A stretch of DNA of 64,000 nt. Origin: Pedobacter sandarakinus. Lineage in GTDB: Bacteria; Bacteroidota; Bacteroidia; Sphingobacteriales; Sphingobacteriaceae. The DNA is taken from NCBI RefSeq assembly GCF_026240095.1, contig NZ_JAPIVG010000004.1, positions 248,001 through 312,000 of the forward strand, written 5' to 3'. This document shows positions 32,319 through 42,365 of this stretch, piece by piece; position 1 is the stretch's first letter; each line of letters begins with the position of its first letter. Under the pieces are notes generated by a model. That model was not told the origin of the DNA. It searched no databases and worked only from the letters and a program-made list of their open reading frames with translations. The translations under genes were made by a program, and so were the position numbers.

Positions 32319-34226
32319 ATGATTTCAATAAATAATTTAACATTCCTAATCGGCTCGAGAGCCTTATACGATGAAGCAAATTGGCATATTAAACCTGGCG
32401 ATAGAGCTGGCTTAATTGGTGCCAATGGAACAGGAAAATCAACACTTTTAAAAATTATTGTAGGTGAGTATGCTCCAACTTCGGGAACGGTTTCGATGTC
32501 TAAAGACCTCAAAATCGGTTATCTAAACCAAGATCTACTTTCTTACGATTCTCACCATAGCATTTTACATGTTGCAATGGAGGCCTTTGAACGCCAAAAT
32601 CAGCTTCATGATGAGATTGAAGAATTGCTTAAAAAAATAGAGACAGATTACAGCGAGGATGTGCTCTACAAATTAAGTGATAAGCAGCAGGAATTCGAGG
32701 CCTTGGATGGCTATAACATTGAATATAGGGCAAATGAGATTCTTGCAGGACTAGGTTTTAGCACTGCAGATCAGCACCGTCCACTTAATACCTTTTCTGG
32801 AGGCTGGCGCATGAGGGTAATGCTGGCAAAAATTCTATTGCAAGATCCGGATATTTTATTGCTTGATGAGCCCACCAACCACATGGATTTACCCTCCATC
32901 AAATGGTTAGAAAACTATTTAATGGGTTTTGAGGGAGCCATTGTAATTGTCTCTCACGATAGGTACTTTTTAGATAAGATTGTAAACCGTACGGTCGAAT
33001 CCCGCAAAGGAAAATTGACAGTCTATGCCGGAAACTACAGCTTTTATGTAGAAGAAAAAGCGCTTCGTGGGGAGATTCAAAAAGGTGAGTTTAAAAATCA
33101 GCAAGCCAAAATAAAGCAAGAAGAACGATTGATTGAACGTTTCAAAGCGAAAGCATCTAAAGCCAAAATGGCCCAATCGAGGATGAAAGCTTTGGACAAA
33201 ATGGAGCGTATTGATGATGTAGATGATGATAATCCAACCGTAAACTTTAGTTTTAAATTTACTAAACCATCTGGCAGACATGTAGTGCGCATAGAACACG
33301 CTACCAAACATTATCCGAATGTGCATATTTTAGAAGATGCTGAAGCAATAATTGAAAAAGGTGATAAAATTGCGCTGATTGGAGCCAACGGTAAAGGAAA
33401 ATCTACCTTGTTGCGGATGATTGCGGGAACAGAAAAATTCGATGGTTTCTGTGAAACAGGCCATAACGTATCAACAACCTTTTTTGCACAGCACCAGTTA
33501 GAATCGTTACACCTCGAAAATGCCATCCTAGAGGAACTGCAAGCCTTCGCACCAAAACATTCAGATACTGAACTAAGGGGTATTTTAGGTTGTTTCTTGT
33601 TTACGGGTGATGATGTTTTCAAGAAGATAAAAGTTTTATCCGGAGGGGAAAAATCTCGTGTGGCTTTAGCGAAATCGTTAACTACAGATTCCAACTTCTT
33701 AATTTTAGATGAGCCGACCAATCACCTGGATATTCAATCGGTAAATATCCTTATCCAGGCCTTAGACCAGTTTGAGGGTACTTTTATCGCTGTTTCTCAC
33801 GATAGGTATTTTCTAGATAATGTGGCCAACAAAATCTGGTTTATCGAAAATGAGAAAATAAAACAATATCCAGGCACTTACGCAGAGTACGAAGAATGGA
33901 ACAGCAAACGGGTGATCCCGGTTTCGAAACCTATTCCGGTTAAAATGCCTGAAAAGCCAAAAGAACAACCCAAAACCGTTGCCCCGAATACAGTTAACCA
34001 GCTAAAAAAACTTAACGACGAGTTGAAAAAAATTGAGCAGGTGATTTCGGAAGAAGAACAAGCTGTTAAAAACATTGAAGCAGAGCTGGCAGATGAGCAG
34101 GTTTATGGCAATGCAGCTAAATTAGCGGAAGCGAATAAACGGTATCAAAGTACCAAACAAGAATTAGATCTTAATCAGCATAAATGGGAAAACCTGGCCG
34201 CAGAGATTATGGCTCTCGAAGGTTAA
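32319..34226 (+). CDS. ABC-F family ATPase (ribosome-associated, Uup/EttA-like) (635 aa)
   Basis: Two ABC domains without membrane segments: Walker A GANGTGKST and GANGKGKST, signatures LNTFSGGWRMRV and LSGGEKSRVAL, Walker B ILLLDEPTNHMD and LILDEPTNHLD. A basic linker (IKQEERLIERFKAKASKAKMAQSRMKALDKME) joins them, and a C-terminal coiled coil (about 555-635) resembles the Uup extension. ABC-F proteins act on the ribosome E site in translation quality control or antibiotic protection. ATG 32319 is preferred; an earlier ATG at 32268 would run through the promoter region. Confidence 0.92.
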   Translation: MISINNLTFLIGSRALYDEANWHIKPGDRAGLIGANGTGKSTLLKIIVGEYAPTSGTVSMSKDLKIGYLNQDLLSYDSHHSILHVAMEAFERQNQLHDEIEELLKKIETDYSEDVLYKLSDKQQEFEALDGYNIEYRANEILAGLGFSTADQHRPLNTFSGGWRMRVMLAKILLQDPDILLLDEPTNHMDLPSIKWLENYLMGFEGAIVIVSHDRYFLDKIVNRTVESRKGKLTVYAGNYSFYVEEKALRGEIQKGEFKNQQAKIKQEERLIERFKAKASKAKMAQSRMKALDKMERIDDVDDDNPTVNFSFKFTKPSGRHVVRIEHATKHYPNVHILEDAEAIIEKGDKIALIGANGKGKSTLLRMIAGTEKFDGFCETGHNVSTTFFAQHQLESLHLENAILEELQAFAPKHSDTELRGILGCFLFTGDDVFKKIKVLSGGEKSRVALAKSLTTDSNFLILDEPTNHLDIQSVNILIQALDQFEGTFIAVSHDRYFLDNVANKIWFIENEKIKQYPGTYAEYEEWNSKRVIPVSKPIPVKMPEKPKEQPKTVAPNTVNQLKKLNDELKKIEQVISEEEQAVKNIEAELADEQVYGNAAKLAEANKRYQSTKQELDLNQHKWENLAAEIMALEG

Positions 34227-34245
34227 ACCGATCATAATCAAATTT

Positions 34246-34300
34246 AAAAAAAGGTATATTGAAAAAGGCATTCGTCTAATTTTTTTGGTATACCTTTTTT
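34246..34300 (+). terminator. Terminator after the ABC-F gene
   Basis: AAAAAAGGTATA (34247-34258) and TATACCTTTTTT (34289-34300) form a 12-bp stem ending in T residues. The loop is long (30 nt), so strength is uncertain. Confidence 0.55.
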
Positions 34301-34375
34301 GTGCAATAATACCGCCGTTAACCGAAAAAATTGCAAATATTTTTAAACTCTGCGCAATTGGCTGTACATTTAAGC

Positions 34376-35653
34376 ATGCAGAAAATACTCATTGTACTGT
34401 TATTGCTCATGCCTTTCCTGTCATTTGCGCAATCAGATCAAACCTTTACAACAGAAAATAGAATCTACCTTCCTCATATTAAAACCGTACGCTGTAGCAA
34501 TAGCAGCAAGGAACAAAGTTTTCCAATCATTACACTTAATTCTCCAGAAAAGATTATCTTCTCTTTTGATGATTTACTGGGCGGAACTCAAAACTATTGG
34601 TATACCATAGAGCATTGCACATCAGATTGGCAAAATTCGAAGATTTCTACCACTGATTATTTAGATGGTTTTAATGAAGATCGTGTGATTGATTATCGTT
34701 ATTCTGCTAACACCACTCGTAAATATACCCACTACGAGCTTTCACTCCCAAATACGCAAATCAAACCCAAAATTAGCGGTAACTACCTCCTGAAAATTTA
34801 TCTGGATGCAGACAAGCGAAAACCTGTAATTTCACAGCGATTTTACATTTTAGATAACCAGGTTGCGATAAATGGAGAAATAACCAACTCATTGCAAGTA
34901 GCAGACCGTAATACGAAACAGAAGATCAATTTTACCATTAACCACCCTATGCCAATTGCCAATCCCTACCTTGACATTAAGGCGGTAGTGATGCAAAATT
35001 TTAATCCATTTACCGCACAGATTAATACCAAACCTGCATTTGTTCGCCCAAACCAATTGGTTTATAACGATTTAAATACCAACGATTTCTGGGGAAATAA
35101 CGAGTTTAGGAAATTCGACACCAGAAGTTTGCGTTTTAAAGGCGAAAATGTAAAAGATATTTACCGGGATAATGAGTCCGTAAATGTGATTTTATTTCAG
35201 GATGCACCGAGAAATATGGGTGCCTTTGGAAATCAGCTTGATGAAAATGGCAATTTTTATGTGCGCAATACCGATGGCAGAGACGACAATACCGAGGCGG
35301 AATACATGGGCGTACTGTTTACGCTCAATGCACCGGCTCCTAATGCCGCTGGTGATGCTTACGTGATCGGGAGGTTCAATAATTATAGTTTGAATGCCGA
35401 AAATAAGCTCATCTACGATAGTGGCAGGAAGCAATTTTATGGCAACATACTCTTAAAACAAGGCTTGTACGATTACCAATATGCCTGGTACAACAAAGAC
35501 ACCAAAAACCTTGAAATACAAACCTTTGAAGGCACATTTTTTCAAACAGAAAACAGCTATCAGATACTGGTATATTATCGTAAGCCCGGTGCCAGATGGG
35601 ACACGCTGATTGGCTATACCAATCTAACTAACAGGGCTGCAGGATACAAATGA
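34376..35653 (+). CDS. Type IX secretion system plug protein (DUF5103) (425 aa)
   Basis: A signal peptide ([19 protein letters not shown]) is followed by the DUF5103 sequence: [46 protein letters not shown] and the C-terminal [24 protein letters not shown] end. In T9SS this protein caps the periplasmic side of the SprA translocon. A first start at 34331 would add 15 residues ahead of a perfect signal peptide, so 34376 is used. It stands alone here, without other gld/por genes in the window. Confidence 0.88.
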   Translation: MQKILIVLLLLMPFLSFAQSDQTFTTENRIYLPHIKTVRCSNSSKEQSFPIITLNSPEKIIFSFDDLLGGTQNYWYTIEHCTSDWQNSKISTTDYLDGFNEDRVIDYRYSANTTRKYTHYELSLPNTQIKPKISGNYLLKIYLDADKRKPVISQRFYILDNQVAINGEITNSLQVADRNTKQKINFTINHPMPIANPYLDIKAVVMQNFNPFTAQINTKPAFVRPNQLVYNDLNTNDFWGNNEFRKFDTRSLRFKGENVKDIYRDNESVNVILFQDAPRNMGAFGNQLDENGNFYVRNTDGRDDNTEAEYMGVLFTLNAPAPNAAGDAYVIGRFNNYSLNAENKLIYDSGRKQFYGNILLKQGLYDYQYAWYNKDTKNLEIQTFEGTFFQTENSYQILVYYRKPGARWDTLIGYTNLTNRAAGYK

Positions 35654-35785
35654 TTACTTAACCTATATTAATTGTCTATTTCACGCTTATTGTTACAAAA
35701 ATTTTCTTTGTTTTGGCACCAGACACTTAATTTAGTAATTAGTTAATTAGCCAAACAACATGCTATCCGAGCATGCTAACCAATT

Positions 35786-36751
35786 ATGATGTTAAGAATC
35801 TTTTTTGCCATTGCATTAATTTTAGTTTTTGGCAAACAAACCACTGCCCAGGAACAGAAATCTTATACAGAATCCATCAAGGGAACGAAACTCACATTCG
35901 ACATGCAAGCAATTCCGGCTGGGAAATTTAGTATGGGCTCTACAACTGGCAAGCCAGACGAGCAGCCGGTACATCAGGTAAAAATAGATGCTTTCTGGAT
36001 AGGTAAATATGAAGTTACCTGGAATATTTTCGAACCTTTCTTATACCGTGACTTTGAAAAACAGGCAAGCACAGAGGCTGTTTCAGCAGCCGTAGATGCT
36101 GTAACGCGACCCACAAAGCCTTATCTCGATATGACTTTCGGCATGGGTAAAGATAACCAGCCTGCAATTGCCATGACACAATACAACGCCATTCAGTTTT
36201 GTAAGTGGTTGTACGTTCGTACCGGTGTTTTCTACCGTTTACCAACCGAAGCAGAATGGGAATATGCCTGCAAAGCAGGTTCTAACGATAAATATGCTTT
36301 CGGAAATGATGAATCTGCATTGGCTGATTATGCCTGGTATAAAGGAAATAGCAATAATAAAACGCATAAGGTTGGCGAAAAAAAACCTAATGCCTGGGGG
36401 TTATACGATATGCATGGCAACGTGGCAGAATGGACCTACGACCAATACGTGGCAGACATTTATACCCAGGGTAAGGACAAAATTTTAGATAACCCGGTTG
36501 CTGTTCCCGATAAACTGTACCCGAATGTAGTACGTGGAGGTTCTTACGATGAAGCACCTGCACAATTAACTGCAACATCACGACTGGCTTCAGATCCTTC
36601 CTGGAAACAGCTTGATCCACAAATCCCGAAAAGCAATTGGTGGTTTCCAGAAGCACCCTTTGTTGGAATGCGCATAGTGAGGCCTTTTAAAACACCATCG
36701 AAAGATGAAATAGATGCTTATTACAATAAGCAGCCTATTAAAGATTTTTAA
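35786..36751 (+). CDS. Secreted SUMF1/formylglycine-generating-enzyme-like protein (321 aa)
   Basis: A signal peptide (residues 1-21) precedes an FGE-sulfatase domain: AGKFSMGSTTGKPDEQPVHQV, DAFWIGKYEVTW, RLPTEAEWEYACKAGS, NAWGLYDMHGNVAEWTYD and NVVRGGSYDEAPAQ. The copper-binding Cys pair of true formylglycine enzymes is not obvious, so it is probably a carbohydrate-locus member of the superfamily rather than a sulfatase activator. It heads a run of four genes (35786-40043) with 1-30 bp gaps, likely one operon. Confidence 0.85.
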   Translation: MMLRIFFAIALILVFGKQTTAQEQKSYTESIKGTKLTFDMQAIPAGKFSMGSTTGKPDEQPVHQVKIDAFWIGKYEVTWNIFEPFLYRDFEKQASTEAVSAAVDAVTRPTKPYLDMTFGMGKDNQPAIAMTQYNAIQFCKWLYVRTGVFYRLPTEAEWEYACKAGSNDKYAFGNDESALADYAWYKGNSNNKTHKVGEKKPNAWGLYDMHGNVAEWTYDQYVADIYTQGKDKILDNPVAVPDKLYPNVVRGGSYDEAPAQLTATSRLASDPSWKQLDPQIPKSNWWFPEAPFVGMRIVRPFKTPSKDEIDAYYNKQPIKDF

Positions 36752-36778
36752 TCAACACAAAAACCAGATAAAACCAAT

Positions 36779-38098
36779 ATGAGAAAAGAACCAAACACAC
36801 AAGAACGTCGCGACTTTCTAAAAACATCAGCCCTGCTGGCCGGCGGCGCCTTCTTAAGCAGCATTCCCCTGGCTGGCGCATATGCATCGGGAAGCGATGA
36901 GATCAAAATAGCACTTATTGGTTGCGGAGACAGAGGAACAGGTGCTGCATTCCAGGCGCTGAGCACAAAATTTAACTTAAAATTGGTTGCCATGGCTGAT
37001 GCCTTCCAAGACCGATTAGATAGCAGTTATCAATCGTTAAGTAGCAAGTTTGCTGCAAAAATGGATGTACCCAAAGAACGCCAGTTTGTAGGCTTCGACG
37101 CCTACCAAAAAGCGATTCCCTTGGCAGATGTTGTGCTACTGGTTACGCCACCAGGTTTTAGACCCATTCATTTCGAAGAAGCCGTAAAACAAGGCAAACA
37201 CATTTTTATGGAGAAGCCGGTTGCCGTAGACGCCCCCGGAATTAGAAGGGTTCTGGCTGCTGCCGAAGAAGCAAAAAAGAAAAAATTAAATGTAGTGGTT
37301 GGGTTACAAAGGCGTTACCAGAGCAACTATCGCGAAGCGATGAAACGCATTCAGGATGGCGCCATTGGCGATATTGTTTCGGGTCAGGTATATTGGAATA
37401 GCGGTGGCGTATGGGTTCGTCCGCGAACAGCAAACCAAACCGAGATGGAATACCAAATGCGCAACTGGTATTATTTCAATTGGCTGTGTGGCGACCATAT
37501 TGTAGAGCAACATGTCCATAACATCGATATTGCAAACTGGATAACTGGCAACAGTCCGGTCTCGGTACAGGGAACTGGAAGCCGGGCTTGGCGGACGGGT
37601 AAGGACTATGGCGAAATTTACGATAACCACGCAAATGAATTTACCTACCCTAATGGCGTAGTGGTATATAGCCAGTGTAGACATTTTGAAGGAATCAGCA
37701 ATCGAGTTGATGAGACCTTCCAGGGCACAAAAGGAAAAATTTACTTGTCAGGTGGAAATCAGGCTATAATTTGGGATGCAAAAGGAAAGGAAATCTACAA
37801 CCACAATACGCGTGGAAATGCTAACCCTTATCAAACTGAACATGATGAGCTTTTCGAAGCCATCTCGAAAAATGAGTACAAATTTACCAATGCAGATTAT
37901 GGTGCAACCACAACCTTTTCGGGAATAATTGGTCGGTACGCCACTTATTCAGGTCAAACAATTAACTGGAAAGAGGCATTAGCCGCAAATAACAGCCTCC
38001 TACCCGAACGCTTCGCCTGGGATGCTAACCCAAAACTTATGCCCGATGCAAATGGATTGTATCCAATTCCAACACCAGGGCAAACTAAGGTTCTATAA
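36779..38098 (+). CDS. Tat-exported Gfo/Idh/MocA oxidoreductase (439 aa)
   Basis: A twin-arginine signal (ERRDFLKTSALLAGGAFL) leads into an NAD(P) Rossmann domain (IKIALIGCGDRGTGA, about 43-57) and the family motif MEKPVAVDAPG (about 145). The C-terminal domain holds GDHIVEQHVHNIDIANW, the usual substrate-site segment. Such periplasmic enzymes oxidise sugars, often at C3, and keep their tightly bound NAD. Its stop overlaps the start of apbE by one base. Part of a likely 3-keto-sugar operon. Confidence 0.9.
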   Translation: MRKEPNTQERRDFLKTSALLAGGAFLSSIPLAGAYASGSDEIKIALIGCGDRGTGAAFQALSTKFNLKLVAMADAFQDRLDSSYQSLSSKFAAKMDVPKERQFVGFDAYQKAIPLADVVLLVTPPGFRPIHFEEAVKQGKHIFMEKPVAVDAPGIRRVLAAAEEAKKKKLNVVVGLQRRYQSNYREAMKRIQDGAIGDIVSGQVYWNSGGVWVRPRTANQTEMEYQMRNWYYFNWLCGDHIVEQHVHNIDIANWITGNSPVSVQGTGSRAWRTGKDYGEIYDNHANEFTYPNGVVVYSQCRHFEGISNRVDETFQGTKGKIYLSGGNQAIIWDAKGKEIYNHNTRGNANPYQTEHDELFEAISKNEYKFTNADYGATTTFSGIIGRYATYSGQTINWKEALAANNSLLPERFAWDANPKLMPDANGLYPIPTPGQTKVL

Positions 38099-39093
38099 TG
38101 CTGAATAAATATCTGTTGGTAATTGCTACCTTGTTTTGGTGCGGAATGTTAAAACCTCCCTTAAAACAGTACAAAATTAGTGGCTATGCACAGGGCACCG
38201 ATTATAGCATCACGTATTTTGCCACAGACAGTGCAGTTACCAAAAGCGACATCGATAATCTTTTAAATAAAATTGATGCCTCGATGTCGCTTTATAAACC
38301 CGGCTCCCTGATAAACCAGTTCAACACTGGAACAGAACAGCTACACGCAGATTTATATTTGAGTGCGGTATTAAAAAGGAGCATAGAAATTAATCAAGAT
38401 ACCAAAGGTCTTTTTGATGTTACCGTAGCACCATTGGTGCAAGCTTGGGGTTTCGGACCAAAGGCTACAGACAATGAGCCCTCTAAAACAACCATTTCAT
38501 CTATTATGCAATGTATCGGGATGCAGCATTTATCGCTAAAAAACGACATCCTTTATAAATCAAAACCATGCATTCAGATAGATTTAAATGGGATTGCGCA
38601 AGGCTATAGTGTAGACTTGCTTGCCAAACTTATTGCTGATAGAGGCATTGACAGCTACCTGGTAGAGCTTGGTGGCGAATTAAGAATTGCCGGGCCCAAA
38701 CCTGATGGAAGCCCAATGAAAATTGGGATAGAAGGACCTGATCAAAAAGATCAGCCTATCATCAGGCATATTGCTAAGATCAACAGGGGTGCCATCACTA
38801 CCTCAGGTAACTACCGAAAATTTCATCAAAATGGAATGAAAAAGCTATCGCATCTTATCGATCCAAGAACAGGATTTCCACTGGATAATGAAATGATTAG
38901 TGTGACCGTTTATGCCAGTGATGCAATAACAGCAGATGGTTACGATAATGCATTGATGGCGATGCATTTGCCGGAAGCGATGGAATTTGTAAATCGACGT
39001 AAAGCGCTTGAGGCTTATTTTGTTTATCGGAAAAAGGATGGATCCATAGCAGATACACTTACCGTTGGTTTCAAAAAATTAATCCAAAATTAA
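38098..39093 (+). CDS. apbE: FAD:protein FMN transferase (331 aa)
   Basis: ApbE features are clear: ASMSLYKPGSLINQFN, DVTVAPLVQAWGFGP, IDLNGIAQGYSVDLLA, YLVELGGELRIAG, and SGNYRKF...SHLIDPRTGFPL with the Mg-binding ITADGYDNALMAM. It transfers FMN from FAD to Thr of extracytoplasmic flavoproteins. An N-terminal hydrophobic segment (LLVIATLFWCGM) acts as export signal, the Cys perhaps lipidated. ATG overlaps the preceding stop (TAATG), so translation is coupled. Its substrate here may be a redox partner of the sugar dehydrogenase, an inference. Confidence 0.92.
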   Translation: MLNKYLLVIATLFWCGMLKPPLKQYKISGYAQGTDYSITYFATDSAVTKSDIDNLLNKIDASMSLYKPGSLINQFNTGTEQLHADLYLSAVLKRSIEINQDTKGLFDVTVAPLVQAWGFGPKATDNEPSKTTISSIMQCIGMQHLSLKNDILYKSKPCIQIDLNGIAQGYSVDLLAKLIADRGIDSYLVELGGELRIAGPKPDGSPMKIGIEGPDQKDQPIIRHIAKINRGAITTSGNYRKFHQNGMKKLSHLIDPRTGFPLDNEMISVTVYASDAITADGYDNALMAMHLPEAMEFVNRRKALEAYFVYRKKDGSIADTLTVGFKKLIQN

Positions 39094-39116
39094 CTTAGCT
39101 TTAAACTAATAACGAC

Positions 39117-40043
39117 ATGAAAAGAAGTGACTTCATTCGAAATACCTTGCTTACTGCTGGTGCGATAACCACTGGTTTTGGTACCGCAGTAGCAGGCCAC
39201 CCTTACACTCAGCAAAATCTATTGGCTGACAAACCCTTTAACCTGGATTATGCACCACACGATGGGATGTTCTCGAACCATGCAGGCAAAAATTTTCTTG
39301 ATCAAATTCAGTTTATTTATGATAGTGGATTTCGGTCTATTGAAGATAATGGCTATTTAAACCGGCCAGTAGCCGACCAGGAGAAAATAGGCCAATTACT
39401 AGCTAAACTTGGAATGCGGATGGGCGTTTTTGTTGTAGATGGTGGAGACAATTGGAAACCCTCATTAGCAACCGGAAAAAAGGAGTTCAAAGATAAATTT
39501 ATAGATACCTGCAAAAGATCTGTAGAAGCAGCAAAACGTTGCAATGCAAAATGGTTAACTGTTGTACCTGGTTTTTACGAGCGCAATTTGCCTTATGGCA
39601 ACCAATTTGCCAATGTGATTGATGCCATGCGTGCTGGCGCTGAGATTTTCGAGCCCCATGGTTTAATCATGGTTTTAGAAACCCTAAGCGATACCCCCGA
39701 ACTTTTTCTGCAGAAAACAAACGAAACCTATGCGGTATGCAAGGCCGTACAAAGTCCGGCGTGCAAAATTTTATATGATATCTATCACATGCAGCGCACT
39801 GAAGGAGATTTAATCAAAACCATAGACCGTTGCTGGGATGAAATTGCTTACATTCAAATCGGCGACAATCCAGGCAGAAACGAACCCACATCCGGGGAAA
39901 TTAATTATAAAAATGTTTTTAAGCACCTCCATAAAAAAGGATATAAAGGTGTTTTGGGCATGGAGCATGGCAACTCAAAATCGGGTAAAGAAGGCGAAAT
40001 GGCATTAATCGCTGCCTACCGACATGAAGATGCTTTTCTATGA
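39117..40043 (+). CDS. Xylose-isomerase-like TIM-barrel (hydroxypyruvate-isomerase type), exported (308 aa)
   Basis: Starts with a Tat-like signal (MKRSDFIRNTLLTAGAITTG). The barrel includes NHAGKNFLDQIQFIYDSGFRSIEDNG, LTVVPGFYERNLPYGNQFANV, MVLETL, ILYDIYHMQRTEGD and the metal-site segment HIQIGDNPGR-like YIQIGDNPGRNEPTSGEINY, then GVLGMEHGNS. It resembles hydroxypyruvate isomerase (Hyi) and sugar-phosphate isomerase families. In such loci these proteins often act on 3-keto sugars in the periplasm. It ends just before a bidirectional terminator. Confidence 0.88.
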   Translation: MKRSDFIRNTLLTAGAITTGFGTAVAGHPYTQQNLLADKPFNLDYAPHDGMFSNHAGKNFLDQIQFIYDSGFRSIEDNGYLNRPVADQEKIGQLLAKLGMRMGVFVVDGGDNWKPSLATGKKEFKDKFIDTCKRSVEAAKRCNAKWLTVVPGFYERNLPYGNQFANVIDAMRAGAEIFEPHGLIMVLETLSDTPELFLQKTNETYAVCKAVQSPACKILYDIYHMQRTEGDLIKTIDRCWDEIAYIQIGDNPGRNEPTSGEINYKNVFKHLHKKGYKGVLGMEHGNSKSGKEGEMALIAAYRHEDAFL

Positions 40044-40047
40044 TCCA

Positions 40048-40088
40048 AAAACACCCACAGCGAATTATTGAATTGCTGTGGGTGTTTT
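40048..40088. terminator. Bidirectional terminator between convergent genes
   Basis: AAACACCCACAGC and GCTGTGGGTGTTT (40049-40061 and 40075-40087) form a strong 13-bp stem with A and T tracts on both sides. It serves both the 39117 gene (+) and the amylase (-). Confidence 0.85.
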
Positions 40089-40092
40089 TATA

Positions 40093-41583
40093 TTATGAAT
40101 TTTGCAGTACCCAAACTGAAACACTGCCGGCATTGCAATGGAATTCTGCACCGCCGTTCTCATCAATCACTACTTCATGATCAAGATGACCTAATGCATC
40201 TACAAAAGTTTTCCCAGAAAACTGTTGGCCGATTTCCATATACTTGAATCCTTCTTCGCCATTGCTCAGCAATACCGCTAAGCCACTGTTTTCATGTTCT
40301 TCATCGCCACTTCTGGTCCATCCTACACAATTTCCATGATCAAAGTAATCATTTTGTTCCCCATAAGCGGCGTACATTCTTACTTTAGTCATCACCTCTA
40401 GCGAAGGTAAAACAGCAAGTTCTACATGTGCCTCTTGGCCTTCATTGTCTTTATCATCATAAATTCCGCCATATAAATCTGGGAAAAACAGGCATGGGAT
40501 ACCCTGCATACGTAGTAAGATTAAGGCATAAGCTATAGGTCTGAACCAGAAATCTACATAACTTTCTAAGGCCTGCAATGGCTGCGAATCGTGATTATCT
40601 ACAAAAGTTACTGCTAGTTCTGGTCTAATAGAAACTAAAGTATTTTCAAAAATGGTCCTCATGTCGTGCTCGCTACCTGCTTTACTGGCCAAAAAGAAGT
40701 TATGATGCAACAGGGAGTCGAAAATCTGAGTTCTGCCTTCCATCAGATCGATGTACTCTAGCTGCGAATCAGCATTCTCTACGTTCCAATCTTCGGCAAC
40801 AATAAAAAACTGTTTATTATATTTTGCCTCCAGGTGTGTAATCCACTCTTTAATAAAATCTGGGTTGATGTGTTTTACTGCATCCAACCTAAACCCATCA
40901 ACATTTGTCGTATCTACTAACCATTCGCCCCAATATTTCAGCTCTTCTACTACTGCCCTATTCCTGAAATCAATATCATCATACATCAGGTAGTCGTAAT
41001 TGCCATGCTCCACGGATGGCACTTCTTCAAAACCCTCGCCAACAGCATTTTGAATAGAAAAAATTGCCGTTTCCTGTCTATCTTCTGCCCAATCTACCCC
41101 GCTAAAACACTGGTGATCCCAGATAAACTCAGAATATTTTCCCGCACGGTTGGGGAATGTAAATTTCGTCCATGCCTCAATTTCAAAAATATCGCTGGTA
41201 AATTCATTTCTATTATCAGGATCTACAGTTTTTACCTTCACCTTCTCAAGTTCATCCCCTCCAGCTTTATGATTGAAAACGACATCTGCTATAGCGGCAA
41301 CGCCCTGTTCCTGCAAAGATTTAATAGCCGTTAGATATTCTTCCTTGGATCCATATCTCGTGTTTACACTCCCTTTTTGGTCAAATTCGCCCAAATCAAA
41401 CAGGTCGTAAACATCGTAGCCTACCGAATAACCTCCTGTGCTGGCTTTATAAGCGGGCGGTAACCAAACACCAGTAATGCCAATTTCTTTTAAATTGGAA
41501 GCCTCCTTGGCGACTTTTGTCCACAGGTTATCTTGTTCATTGTAATACCAATGAAAATATTGAATGATCGTTTGATTTTGCAT
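40093..41583 (-). CDS. Cytoplasmic alpha-amylase, GH13 (GH13_5-like) (496 aa)
   Basis: No signal peptide. The catalytic residues can be placed: nucleophile Asp234 in FRLDAVKHI, acid/base Glu264 in IVAEDWN and Asp332 in VDNHD. Other motifs are GVWLPPAYKASTGGYSVGYDVYDL, ADVVFNHKAGGDE, and the long B domain with WDHQCFSGVDW. It hydrolyses internal alpha-1,4 links in starch or glycogen-type glucans inside the cell. Length matches bacterial liquefying-type intracellular amylases. Convergent with the isomerase gene; monocistronic. Confidence 0.92.
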   Translation of the reverse strand: MQNQTIIQYFHWYYNEQDNLWTKVAKEASNLKEIGITGVWLPPAYKASTGGYSVGYDVYDLFDLGEFDQKGSVNTRYGSKEEYLTAIKSLQEQGVAAIADVVFNHKAGGDELEKVKVKTVDPDNRNEFTSDIFEIEAWTKFTFPNRAGKYSEFIWDHQCFSGVDWAEDRQETAIFSIQNAVGEGFEEVPSVEHGNYDYLMYDDIDFRNRAVVEELKYWGEWLVDTTNVDGFRLDAVKHINPDFIKEWITHLEAKYNKQFFIVAEDWNVENADSQLEYIDLMEGRTQIFDSLLHHNFFLASKAGSEHDMRTIFENTLVSIRPELAVTFVDNHDSQPLQALESYVDFWFRPIAYALILLRMQGIPCLFFPDLYGGIYDDKDNEGQEAHVELAVLPSLEVMTKVRMYAAYGEQNDYFDHGNCVGWTRSGDEEHENSGLAVLLSNGEEGFKYMEIGQQFSGKTFVDALGHLDHEVVIDENGGAEFHCNAGSVSVWVLQNS

Positions 41584-41757
41584 TTGATGGGTTTTAAGCT
41601 AGATAACAGGATACACTTTGTTTTGTTTTGCTAAAATTTACTCCCCATTTAGGGCAATTCTGTATGCTTTATCATCCCTTAATAAACTGTTGTAACTTAT
41701 CGAAATTACCATTGAACGATGCTTTTTGAGATTACGTAATTTTAGGAACAATTTAAT

Positions 41758-41765
41758 TACTTTTG
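41758..41765 (+). promoter_or_regulatory. Possible -7 element of the thioesterase gene
   Basis: TACTTTTG fits TANNTTTG and ends 6 bp before the start codon, so the transcript would be almost leaderless. The upstream TTTG is not at the expected spacing. Confidence 0.35.
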
Positions 41766-41771
41766 CGCTAA

Positions 41772-42296
41772 ATGATGAGCTTAAAAAAGAAATTTGCAAA
41801 AGAGAGTTTTACAGTGATGAATGAGTTGGTATTACCTAACGATACCAATACCTTAAATAACTTAATGGGTGGCCGTTTGCTACACTGGATGGACATTGCT
41901 GCTGCAATTTCGGCTCAAAAACACTGTAACCGCATTGTGGTTACAGCATCGGTAGACAATGTTTCTTTTAAACATCCCATAAAACTTGGCGACGTGATTA
42001 CGATAGAAGCTAAAGTAACCCGGGCATTTAACACCTCTGTGGAAGTTAGACTCGATGTTTGGGCAGAAAATATTCCGAGTGGGGCACGTCAGAAAAGTAA
42101 TGAAGCTTATTATACATTTGTTGCTGTAGATCAAAGCGCCAGAACAATTCCCGTTCCTGAAGTTATTCCGGAAACGCCCGAGGAAATAAACCTCTTTGAT
42201 GGCGCCTTGCGCAGAAGGCAACTTCGCTTAGTTTTAGGAGGTAAAATGCATCCCGACGATGCCAATGAGTTGAAGGCGCTATTCTTCAAAGCATAA
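41772..42296 (+). CDS. Acyl-CoA thioesterase, hotdog fold (174 aa)
   Basis: The sequence NTNTLNNLMGGRLLHWMDIAAAISAQKHCNRIVVTASVDNVSFKHPIKLGDV is the YciA/BACH-type hotdog with the catalytic Asp region, and NEAYYTFVAVD is the third strand. It hydrolyses acyl-CoA to free acid and CoA in the cytoplasm. The start is either ATG 41772 or the next ATG 41775. Followed 70 bp later by an antiporter gene. Confidence 0.9.
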   Translation: MMSLKKKFAKESFTVMNELVLPNDTNTLNNLMGGRLLHWMDIAAAISAQKHCNRIVVTASVDNVSFKHPIKLGDVITIEAKVTRAFNTSVEVRLDVWAENIPSGARQKSNEAYYTFVAVDQSARTIPVPEVIPETPEEINLFDGALRRRQLRLVLGGKMHPDDANELKALFFKA

Positions 42297-42365
42297 TTTT
42301 TACAAAAAATTTCGCTTAACTTAACGTGTTTGCGTTATTTTAGCAAATCATCATTCGCTAAATAT